Below are positions 1-37,010 of a stretch of DNA of 64,000 nucleotides, piece by piece. The translations under genes were made by a program, and so were the position numbers. Where the stretch lies: the NCBI GenBank assembly GCA_030674185.1, contig JAPXFY010000023.1, positions 15,988,686 through 16,052,685 on the forward strand, read 5' to 3'. The stretch comes from Monoplex corrugatus (Eukaryota; Mollusca; Gastropoda; Littorinimorpha; Ranellidae). The first letter of the stretch is position 1; each line of letters begins with the position of its first letter. A model generated the notes under the pieces. The model was given only the letters and a program-made list of their open reading frames with translations, was not told the origin of the DNA and did no database searches.

Positions 1-560
1 GTGTGTGGTGTGTAGTGGGAGGGATGCAGCTTTTTGAGTGATTGTGTGTGTTTATGAGTGTGTGTGTGTGTGTGTGGTGTGTAGTGGGAGGGGGTGCAGC
101 TTTTTGAATGATTGTGTGTGTGTGTGTTTGTGTGTGTATGTGTGTGTTTGTGTGTGTGTGTGTGTGTAGTGGGAGGGGGTGCAGGTTTTTCAGTGATTGT
201 GTGTGTGTGTATATGTATGTGTGTGTCTGCGCGCACACATATTGACAATATAACTAGATCATATTCTGTACAGCTTATAGTGTTTGGGCGCAAAGTTTAT
301 CAATATATGACTAATATCTTCTCTTTCTCTCTTTTTACTGTGTATTTGAGGTATGTGTGTGCATGTGTGTTTGCATGCATGTGTGGGTGTGTGCGTGCGT
401 ATGTGTGTGTGTGTGTGTGTGTGTGTGCATGCATGCATGTGTGTGTGTGTCTGTGTCTGTGTGTGTGTCTGTGTCTGTGTCTGTGTGTGTGTGTGTCTGT
501 GTGTGTGTGTCTGTGTGTGTGTGTGTGTTTGTGTGGGTGTGAGTGTGTGTGCACAAGACA
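1..560 (+). repeat. TG-rich tracts and short TG minisatellite
   Basis: Alternating (tg)n with three copies of a 60-90 base unit containing gtagtgggagggg tgcagctttttgagtga between 1 and 200, then (gt)n interrupted by ctgtgt and gcatgc to 560. Potential Z-DNA former. Confidence 0.9.
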
Positions 561-604
561 GATCAGATGCAGCTGACATTTTGGGGTCCAAGTTTTTTGA
601 TGGT

Positions 605-2630
605 TTCTTTTCTCTCTGCCTGTCTCTCTTCCCTCCCCCACCCTCACCCTTTTCTCTCTGCCTGTCTCCCTTCCCTCCCCCACCCTCACCCTTTTCTCTC
701 TGCCTGTCTCCCTTCCCTCCCCCACCCTCACCCTTTTCTCTCTGCCTGTCTCCCTCCCCCTCCCCCCACCCTCACCCTTTTCTCTCTGCCTGTCTCCCTT
801 CCCTCCCCAACCCCCACCCTTTTCTCTCTGCCTGTCTCCCTTCCCTCCCCCCACCCCCACCCTTTTATCTCTGCCTGTCTCCCTCCCCCACCCCCACCCT
901 TTTCTCTCTGCCTGTCTCCCTCCCCCACCCCCACCCTTTTCTCTCTGCCTGTCTCCCTTCCCTCCCCCACCCCCACCCTTTTCTCTGCCTGTCTCCCTTC
1001 CCTCCCCCACCCCCACCCTTTTCTCTCTGCCTGTCTCCCTTCCCTCCCCCACCCTCACCCTTTTCTCTCTGCCTGTCTCCCTTCCCTCCCCCACCCTCAC
1101 CCTTTTCTCTCTGCCTGTCTCCCTTCCCTCCCCCACCCTCACCCTTTTCTCTCTGCCTGTCTCCCTTCCCTCCCCACCCTCACCCTTTTCTCTCTGCCTG
1201 TCTCTCTTCCCTCCCCCACCCTCACCCATTTTCTCTCTGCCTGTCTCCCTTCCCTCCCCCACCCTCACCCTTTTCTCTCTGCCTGTCTCCTTCCCTCCCC
1301 CACCCTCACCCTTTTCTCTCTGCCTGTCTCCCTTCCCTCCCCCACCCCCACCTTTTCTCTCTGCCTGTCTCCTTCCCTCCCCCACCCTCACCCTTTTCTC
1401 TCTGCCTGTCTCCCTTCCCTCCCCCACCCTCACCACCTTTTCTCTCTGCCTGTCCTTCCTCCCCCACCCTCACCTTTTCTCTCTGCCTGTCTCCCTTCCT
1501 CCCCCACCCTACCCTTTTCTCTCTGCCTGTCTCTTTCCTCCCCCACCCTCACCCTTTTCTCTGCCTGTCTCCCTCCCTCCCACCCTCACCCTTTTCTCTC
1601 TGCCTGTCTCCCTCCCCTCCCCCACCCTCACCCTTTTCTCTGCCCTGTCTCCCTCCCTCCCCCACCCTCACCCTTTTCTCTCTGCCTGTCTCCCTCCCCT
1701 CCCCCACCTCACCCTTTTCTCTGCTGCTCTCTCCCTCCCCTCCCCCCACCCACCCTTTTCTCTCTGCCTGTCTCCTCCCCCACCCTCACCCTTTTCTCTC
1801 TGCCTCTCTCCCTCCCCTCCCCCACCTCACCCTTTTCTCTCTGCCTGTCTCTCCCCACCCTCACCCTTTTCTCTCTGCTCTCTCCCTCCCCCCACCCTCA
1901 CCCTTTTCTCTCTGCCTGTCTCCCCCCCTCACCCTTTTCTCTCTGCTCTCTCCCCACCCTCACCCTTTTCTCTCTGCCTCTCTCCCTCCCCTCCCCCACT
2001 CTCACCCTTTTCTCTCTGCCTCTCCCTCCCTCCCCCACCCTCACCCTTTTCTCTCTGCCTCTCTCCCCACCTCACCCTTTTCTCTCTCCTCCTCCTCCCC
2101 TCCCCCATCCTCACCCTTTTCTCTCTGCCTGTCTCCCTCACCCTCACCCTTTTCTCTCTGCCTCTCTCCCCCACCCTCACCCTTTTCTCTCTGCCTGTCT
2201 CCCTCCCCTCCCCCACTCTCACCCTTTTCTTTCTGCCTGTCTCCCCTTCCCTCCCCCACCCCACCCTCTTCTCTCTGCCTGTCTCCCTCCCCGACCCTCA
2301 CCCTTTTCTCTCTGCCTGTCTCCCTTCCCTCCCCCACCCCCACCCTTTTCTCTCTGCCTGTCTCCTTCCCTTCCCCACCCCCACCCTTTTCTCTCTGCCT
2401 GTCTCCCTCCCCCACCCTCACCCTTATCTCTCTGCCTGTCTCCCTCCCCTCTCCCACCCTCACCCTTTTCTCTCTGTCTTCCTCCCCCACCCTCACCCTT
2501 ATCTGTCTGCCTGTCTCCCTTCCCTCCCCCACCCTCACCCTTACTCTCTGCCTGTCTCCCTTCCCTCCCCCACCCTCACCCTTTTCTCTCTGCCTGTCTC
2601 CCTTCCCTTCCCCACCCCCACCCTCTCTTT
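605..2630 (+). repeat. 42-bp pyrimidine-rich minisatellite
   Basis: Unit cttttctctctgcctgtctc followed by ccttccctcccccaccctca, about 48 copies with shortened variants in the middle. Nearly all pyrimidine on the + strand. The 700-plus-codon frames across it on the + strand come from the period being a multiple of three. Confidence 0.96.
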
Positions 2631-2804
2631 CTTTCTGTATGCATGCTGGCTAGCTCTGTAGATAGGACCATGGACGGAACATCTGATAGTTAGCATTCAG
2701 TTTCAGCCATCAGCATGTAATCTCCTGTGTGTTGCCCATGTTGATTCTCCAGTCATTGTGCTGGTGTCACCTTAAGTGTCTTGTAGGTCTGTTGTCCTCT
2801 CTTC

Positions 2805-3600
2805 TTAACCCTTTGACTCCACATCCTGTCCACCAGCTTCCTGCATTGCCAACCATGCTAGCAAAGCAAAAACTTAACCCTTTGACTCCCGCACCCTGTC
2901 CACCAGCATCCTGCATTGCCAACCATGCTAGCAAAGCAAAAACTTAACGCTTTGACTCCCGTACCCTGTCCACCAGCATCCTGCATTGTCAACCATGCTA
3001 GCAAAGCAAAAACGTAACCCTTTGATTCCCGCACCCTGTCCACCAGCATCCTGCATTGCCAACCATGCTAGCAAAGCAAAAACTTAACCTTTGATTCCCG
3101 CACCCTGTCCACCAGCATCCTGCATTGCCAACCATGCTAGCAAAGCAAAAACTTAACCCTTTGACTCCCGCACCCTGTCCACCTGCTTCCTGCATTGTCA
3201 ACCATGCTAGCAAAGCAAAAACGTAACCCTTTGACTCCCTTACCCTGTCCACCAGTATCCTGCATTGCCAACCATGCTAGCAAAGCAAAATCTTAACCCT
3301 TTGACTCCCGCACCCTGTCCACCAGTATCCTGCATTGCCAACCATGCTAGCAAAGCAAAAACTTAACCCTTTGACTCCCGCACCCTGTCCACCAGTATCC
3401 TGCATTGCCAACCATGCTAGCAAAGCAAAAACTTAACCCTTTGACTCCCGCACCCTGTCCACCAGTATCCTGCATTGCCAACCATGCTAGCAAAGCAAAA
3501 ACTTAACCCTTTGACTCCCGCACCCTGTCCACCAGTATCCTGCATTGCCAACCATGCTAGCAAAGCAAAAACTTAACCCTTTGACTCCCTCACCCTATCT
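2805..3600 (+). repeat. 70-bp tandem array derived from a transposon arm
   Basis: Units read ttaaccctttgactcccg, cacc(c)tgtccaccag, tcctgcattgccaaccatg, ctagcaaagcaaaaac. About 11 units; the last ones (3290-3560) are almost identical, which suggests recent homogenisation. Confidence 0.93.
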
Positions 3601-3694
3601 ACCAGCTTCTGATAAAGCTGGTGGATAGGGTGAGGGAGTCAGAGGGTTAAAGTTTTTGCAGTTCACGGATAGGGTGTGGGAGTCAAAGGGTTAA
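2805..3694. mobile_element. Foldback TTAA element with one arm expanded into a 70-bp satellite
   Basis: It starts TTAACCCTTTGACTCC at 2805 and ends GGAGTCAAAGGGTTAA-like at 3694. The left arm is repeated about 11 times with period 70. The single hairpin centre and right arm lie at 3590-3694. It is inserted in a SINE that resumes at 3695. Confidence 0.88.
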
Positions 3695-3825
3695 CTTCAA
3701 GATCTTATGGAACAAGTATGGTTTTGTGCAGGCTCAAAGAATACCTGAAATAATTACTGTAAAATTTGGGTGCAGCACATGTGAGTTTGTCTTAGTGTAA
3801 TGAACAGACTCCGAATTCTGCAGAT

Positions 3826-4806
3826 GAATGTTCTGTATTGTGTGACCACTTGAGTGGAAGATTGTTAGTATTATTTGATTTTTGTAGAGAGTGATTCTTG
3901 ATTGTGTTACGTGTGTTGTTAAGATTATTTATTCTTTTTGTAAAGAGTGATTGTGTGTTGTGTGACCACATGAGTGGAGGATTGTTAGTATTGTTTGTGG
4001 TTTCTGTAAAGTGTTATTGTGTGTTGTGTGGCCACATGAGTGGAGGATTGTTAGTATTATTTATGGTTTCTGCAAAGAGTGATTGTGTGCTGTGTGTTGT
4101 TAATATTATTTATGTTTTCTGTAAAGAGTGATTGTGTGTTGTGTGGCCACATGAATGGAGGATTGTTAGTATTGTTTGTGGTTTCTGTAAAGTGTCATTG
4201 TGTGTTGTGTGGCCACATGAATGGAGGATTGTTAGTATTATTTATGTTTTCTGTAAAGAGTGATTGTGTGTTGTGTGGCCACATGAATGGAGGATTGTTA
4301 GTATTGTTTGTGGTTTCTGTAAAGTGTCATTGTGTGTTGTGTGGCCACATGAATGGAGGATTGTTAGTATTATTTATGGTTTCTGTAAAGAGTGATTGTG
4401 TGTTGTTAATATTATTTATGTTTTCTGTAAAGAGTGATTGTGTTTTTGTGTTGTTAATATTATTTATGTTTTCTGTAAAGAGTGATTGTGTTTTGTGTGT
4501 TGTTAATATTATTTATGTTTTCTGTAAAGAGTGATTGTGTGTTGTGTGACTACATGAATGGAGGATTGATAATTATTGTTTATGGTTTCAGTAAAGAGTG
4601 ATTGTATGTTATGTGTTAGTGTTATTTATGATTTCTGTGAAGAGTGATTGTGTGTTGTATGATCACTTGAATGTAAGATTGTTAGTATTATTTATGATTT
4701 CTATGGAGTGATTGTGTCCTGTGTGTTGTTAGGATTATTTATGATTTCTGTAAAGAGTGATTGTGTATTGTGTGATCACTCGAATGGAAAGTTGTAAGTA
4801 TTATTT
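3826..4806 (+). repeat. 66/42-bp satellite, left block
   Basis: The 66-base unit is gtgtggccacatgaatggag, gattgttagtattatttatg, gtttctgtaaagagtgattg, tgtgtt. Units at 4081-4122 and 4397-4530 lack the first 24 bases and are 42 long. Confidence 0.93.
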
Positions 4807-4819
4807 CTGTCATTTCTGA

Positions 4820-5120
4820 ATGCAGGCTAATTGGTTCTTCGTCTTGATAGTCATGAACTTAAGATCTGAGTTCAGTTCCTGCTTGCAACATTGAAAACTC
4901 GCCTGTTCGCTGTCTATCTTAATGCATCCATCATTCTGGTGGCGTCAGCTTAGTGTTTCAGAGGTTCCTCTCCTCCTTCCCATTTGAAGACCTTGCCAGG
5001 GCATAGGGTTTCGCACAAGCTCTGGGAATTTGCCAGATAATTGTTTGCAGATTTGGTCAGAGCATATATGGAATTGTCTGAGGGACCTGAATCCCACTTG
5101 AACAAACTGCAAATTCCAAA
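4820..5120 (+). mobile_element. SINE family C, complete copy with 13-bp target duplication
   Basis: The 301-base insertion is bounded by perfect direct repeats ctgtcatttctga (4807-4819, 5121-5133). It splits the 66/42-bp satellite. The head has a B-box-like gagttcagttcc. The body has ctgttcgctgtctatctt, cttgccagggcatagggt, and an end gaacaaactgcaaattccaa. Confidence 0.88.
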
Positions 5121-7945
5121 CTGTCATTTCTGACTTCTGTAGAGAGTTACTGTGTAGTGAATGCATGGTCACTTGGGTGGAAGATTGTTAGTATTATTTC
5201 TGACATCTGTAAAGCGTTGTTGTTTGTTGTTAGTATTATTTCTGACATCTGTAAAGCATTATTGTTTGTTGTTAGTATTATTTCTGACATCTGTAAAGCA
5301 TTATTGTGTGTTGTTAGTATTATTTCTGACATCTGTAAAGCATTATTGTTTGTTGTTAGTATTATTTCTGACATCTGTAAACCATTATTGTGTGTTGTTA
5401 GTATTATTTCTGACATCTGTAGTGTAAAACATTGTTGTTTGTTGTTAGTATTATTTCTGACATCTGTAGTGTAAAGCGTTATTGTTTGTTGTTAGTATTA
5501 TTTCTGACATCTGTAAAGCATTATTGTTTGTTGTTAGTATTATTTCTGACATCTGTAAAGCATTATTGTGTGTTGTTAGTATTATTTCTGACATCTGTAG
5601 TGTAAAGCATTATTGTTTGTTGTTAGTATTATTTCTGACATCTGTAAAGCATTATTGTTTGTTGTTAGTATTATTTCTGACATCTGTATAAAGCATTATT
5701 GTTTGTTGTTAGTATTATTTCTGACATCTGTAAAGCGTTATTGTTTGTTGTTAGTATTATTTCTGACATCTGTAAAGCATTATTGTTTGTTGTTAGTATT
5801 ATTTCTGACATCTGTAAAGCATTGTTGTTGTTGTTAGTATTATTTCTGACATCTGTAAAGCATTATTGTGTGTTGTTAGTATTATTTCTGACATCTGTAA
5901 AGCTTTTGTTTGTTGTTAGTATTATTTCTGACATCTGTAGTGAAAGCATTATTGTGTGTTGTTAGTATTATTTCTGACATCTGTAAAGCATTGTGTTGTT
6001 GTTAGTATTATTTCTGACATCTGTAAAGCATTATTGTTTGTTGTTAGTATTATTTCTGACATCTGTAAAGCATTATTGTTTGTTGTTAGTATTATTTCTG
6101 ACATCTGTAAAGCATTATTGTTTGTTGTTAGTATTATTTCTGACATCTAGTAAAGCATTATTGTGTGTTTGTTAGTATTATTTCTGACATCTGTAAAGCA
6201 TTGTTGTTTGTTGTTAGTATTATTTCTGACATCTGTAAAGCATTATTGTGTGTTGTTAGTATTATTTCTGACATCTGTAAAGCATTGTTGTTTGTTGTTA
6301 GTATTATTTCTGACATCTGTAAAGCATTTTGTGTTGTTGTTAGTATTATTTCTGACATCTGTAAAGCATTATTGTTGTTGTTAGTATTATTTCTGACATC
6401 TGTAAAGCATTATTGTTGTTGTTAGTATTATTCTGACATCTGTAAAGCATTTTGTTTGTTGTTAGTATATTTCTGACATCTGTAAACCATTATTGTGTGT
6501 TGTTAGTATTATTTCTGACATCTGTAAAGCATTATTGTGTGTTGTTAGTATTATTTCTGACATCTGTAAAGCATTGTTGTTTGTTGTTAGTATTATTTCT
6601 GACATCTGTAAAGCATTTTGTTTGTTGTTAGTATTATTTCTGACATCTGTAAAGCATTGTTGTGTGTTGTTAGTATTATTTCTGACATCTGTAAAGCATT
6701 ATTGTTTGTTGTTAGTATTATTTCTGACATCTGTAAAGCATTATTGTTTGTTGTTAGTATTATTTCTGACATCTGTAAAGCATTATTGTGTGTTGTTAGT
6801 ATTATTTCTGACATCTGTAAAGCATTATTGTGTGTTGTTAGTATTATTTCTGACATCTGTAAAGCATTGATTGTGTGTTGTTAGTATTATTTCTGACATC
6901 TTGTGTAAAGCATTATTGTTGTTGTTAGTATTATTTTCTTGACATCTGTAAAGCATTATTGTGTGTTGTTAGTATTATTTGTCTGACATCTGTACAAGCA
7001 TTGTTGTGTGTTGTTAGTATTATTCTGAATCTGTAAAGCATTTTGTTGTTGTTAGTATTATTTCTGACATCTGTAGTGTAAAAGCATTATGTTGTGTTTG
7101 TTAGTATTATTTCTGACATCTGTAGAAAGCATTATTGTGTGTTGTTAGTATTATTTCTGACATCTGTAAAGCATTGTTGTTTGTTTGTTAGTAGTTATTT
7201 CGACATCTGTTAAAGCATTTTGTTGTGTTGTTAGTATTATTTCTGACATCTGTAGTGTAAAGCATTTATTGTGTGTTGTTAGTATTATTTCTGACATCTG
7301 TGTAAAGCCATGTTTGTGTTTGTTGTTAGTATTATTTCTGACATCTGTAAAAGCTATTGTTGTGTTTGTTAGTATTATTTCTGACATTCTGTATGTAAAG
7401 TCTTATTGTGTGGTTGTTAGTATTATTTCTGACATCTGTAAAGCATTATGTGTTTTGTTAGTATTATTTCTGACATCTGTAAAGCATTATTGTGTGTGTT
7501 GTTAGTATTATTTCTGACATCTGTAGTGTAAAGCATTGATTGTGTGTTGTTTATGTATTATATCTGACATCTGTAAAGCATTATTGTTTGTTGTTAGTAT
7601 TATTTCTGACATCTGTAAAGCATTGTTGTGTGTTGTTAGTATTATTTCTGACATCTGTAAACCATTATTGTGTGTTGTTAGTATTATTTCTGACATCTGT
7701 AAAGCGTTATTGTTTGTTGTTAGTATTATTTCTGACATCTGTAGTGTAAAGCATTGTTGTGTGTTGTTAGTATTATTTCTGACATCTGTAAAGCATTGTT
7801 GTGTGTTGTTAGTATTATTTCTGACATCTGTAGTGTAAACCATTATTGTGTGTTGTTAGTATTATTTCTGACATCTGTAAAGCACTGTTGTGTGTTGTTA
7901 GTATTATTTCTGACATCTGTAAAGCATTATTGTGTGTTGTGTGGC
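5121..7945 (+). repeat. 42-bp satellite, right block
   Basis: About 65 copies of tgttgttagtattatttctg, acatctgtaaagcattattg, tt. The first unit (5150-5190) and the last (7935-7950, gtgtggccac) still carry the 24-base segment of the 66-base form. From 6890 to 7560 many units have one-base indels. Confidence 0.95.
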
Positions 7946-8283
7946 CACTTCAGAAGGTACTGGAAATGAGGCAATTCTTTCTTCCATCATTTCTTTTATT
8001 GGCTTGTAAGTATGTTTGTTTGTATAGCCATCTACACTGGCGCAAGCTGATGCTTATACTGTTATAGTAATAAACAACATATGACTAGTCAACATGAGAA
8101 AGTGATTTGCATTGAAAATTACTGGATGGGTGATCATAGGTTCGACTCCCCATCAATCAGAAAAAAAAACGTTGCAGGATTTTTTTGTTCCTGACAAACA
8201 TAACAAATACAGAACATTGATATACATAGAGGATATATAGTCATCTGTATTATGTACATATGTGTTTGTCTTGTTCATTTGTT
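7946..8283. other. Unique-looking intron or upstream sequence
   Basis: AT-rich, with a SINE-head-like patch at 8110-8165 and an A-run at 8161. No exon seen. Confidence 0.5.
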
Positions 8284-8476
8284 TTAACCCTTTGACTCCC
8301 GCATCCTGTCCACCAACCACAAAAACTCAACTCTTTAACTCCCTCACCCTATCCACCAGCTTCCTGCAGGAAGCTGGTGGATAGGGTGAGGGAGTCAAAG
8401 AGTGAAGTTTTTGCTTTGCTAGTATGGTTGACAATGCAGGATGCTGGTGGACGGTGTGTGGGAGTCAAAGGGTTAA
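8284..8476. mobile_element. Foldback TTAA element (family A)
   Basis: TTAA at both ends, arms ccctttgactcccgca and gtgggagtcaaaggg, centre ttcctgcaggaa. It abuts the decayed WDR37 exon copy at 8477. Confidence 0.88.
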
Positions 8477-8575
8477 TATAAGAATGTGTAAAGGACCTAA
8501 CGGAACATCTAGAAATCAACAGAAGTGCAAGTGACAACAAACTCACATGAGACACATCATCGACATACACATAAG
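8477..8575 (+). pseudogene. Decayed duplicate of WDR37 exon a
   Basis: From 8477 the sequence aligns with exon a from 8772 without a gap over 80 bases at about 72 percent identity (58 of 80, counted by eye). In the exon frame it reads ECVKDLTEHLE where the exon has QERVEHLTERLE. The first Gln codon has become TAA and a later Arg codon TGA. The acceptor is gone: the TTAA end of a foldback element (8473-8476) abuts the homology exactly where the real exon has ttcag. A donor-like ataag/gtaca sits at 8576. It is best read as a dead duplicated or former alternative exon. Confidence 0.75.
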
Positions 8576-8771
8576 GTACACAGTTTTCCATGTCATGTCG
8601 TCGGCCTCTTTACATCTCAGGAGATGATAGTCTGCACCAGGAGGCGTTGTGGTCATGACGTGCACTTTCTGCTGTGGCTGTGCAGGCCAATTCTAGAGTG
8701 GCAATCTCTGTCACATCTGCCACATACATGTCATGTACGCAACTGTAATTGTTGTGTTCATGTCATTTCAG
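8576..8771. other. Sequence between the dead and the live WDR37 exon
   Basis: No coding signal or repeat recognised; it includes the branch and polypyrimidine region of exon a. Confidence 0.5.
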
Positions 8772-35738
<26,967 letters not shown>

Positions 35739-37010
35739 ACGCCACTCGCCAACATTGCCACACTACTACGCCAACATTGCCACACTACTACTCCAAACTT
35801 GCTACACCACTAGTAAAATGAGATGAAAGGAAAGAACTGTACAAAAATTGTTTTGTCTTTTTTTTTTTTTTGGTTTAGTATAGATGAGATAACAAATGTA
35901 CATGTATAGTAATAGTGCCTGTTTATTCAGATAATGAATGTATAATTTATTGATGTGAAGTATCCAAAACAAGTGTGACTGCCCGCGCCCAAGCAAACAG
36001 GAACCAGAAGAACAAGAAAATCAATATAAGCGCGTATCCAACAAAACAAAACAAAACAAGCGCAAATTTTCGGCCAACTAGCCTTTGTCAAGCGCGGACA
36101 CACGGTCACAAACAGATCACAAACACCAAAACAATGGATAATAAAAACGGGACTAAAAACTTTCCTGCCGCCTCGTCCAGTGGGTAAGAAGGGGACCAAG
36201 TGGAAAGTATGTGAAGTATGTTTGGATATATGATGTGAGAATGTTCATATTCATACTTGCACAGACAAGAACCGCCAGCACAAGGAAAAAAAGAATTGTT
36301 TTTACTGGAGATAAGTTTTCAAGAAGAAAGGTTTATCTCAAACTCGAATTCGCTGTGACAGCTATACGTGGAAGTTGGTACTTATCGATAAACTGCTATT
36401 TTGAGATATCTCAGAATTTATCAACCATGAGTTTGTCTTTCCCCTTTCAACAAACAAACTGTAGATAAGTCTGTTCCTTAACAAGGGCATCAGAGCTCAT
36501 TTTGCCAATACTTGTTTTGTAACTAATTTTTTCTAGGCAGCTTTGGCAGAAGTGCTGTTGGCCTCGAGAAGCAGTGTCCCCACAACCCTTAGTTCTTTAA
36601 CCAATAACGTCTGTCAACTCCTTTTGATTAGAAGGGTTTATAGCTGTAGGTGACTCCAGTCGAAAGGCTGTCAGACAGATGTAGGTAACTGTAACTGACC
36701 AGGACGATGTACCTTTTCTTTTGTACTTATCTGCATGATGTGAATTGATGGTGAGTTACATTGTTAGGACAGTTTTAGTGTAGGCCTTAGAGGCCATCCA
36801 GAAGATTGATGGTGAATTTTCGCAGTTATCACAGCTTCAGTGTAGCTTAAGATGCCATCCAGTGTTCTTCTTGCATAAACATTTGTTTCGTATTTGTGTT
36901 TTTTGTTTTTTGTTTGGCTGTCCCGGCCTCAACACCATCCCATCTCTCTGTGGCACTGTTTCCACACCACTCATGTTGGCTCCACATCACACTGCCAACC
37001 CCATGTTAAT
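35739..37010 (+). other. WDR37 3' flank, probable 3' UTR start
   Basis: Three copies of gccaacattgccacactact follow the stop. No recognised element until the 30-bp minisatellite. AATAAA occurs at about 36140 but its use is unproven. Confidence 0.5.

Larger units (their letters stand above)
2647..3825 (+). mobile_element. SINE family C split by the expanded foldback element
   Basis: Left part 2647-2804 (ttagcattcagtttcagcc, then cagtcattgtgctggtgtca). Right part 3695-3825 (cttcaagatctta, ggttttgtgcaggctcaaag, agcacatgtgag). The intervening 890 bases are the TTAA element. Confidence 0.75.

Noticed and set aside
353..2693. Open frames of 766 and 716 codons on the + strand
   Set aside because: They translate a 42-bp minisatellite; the period is a multiple of three and stop-free by composition. 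No splice or start context.
1..8771. Upstream WDR37 exon encoding the N-terminal helix
   Set aside because: No stretch encoding the conserved helix before exon a was found in the non-repeat gaps; it probably lies before the window.
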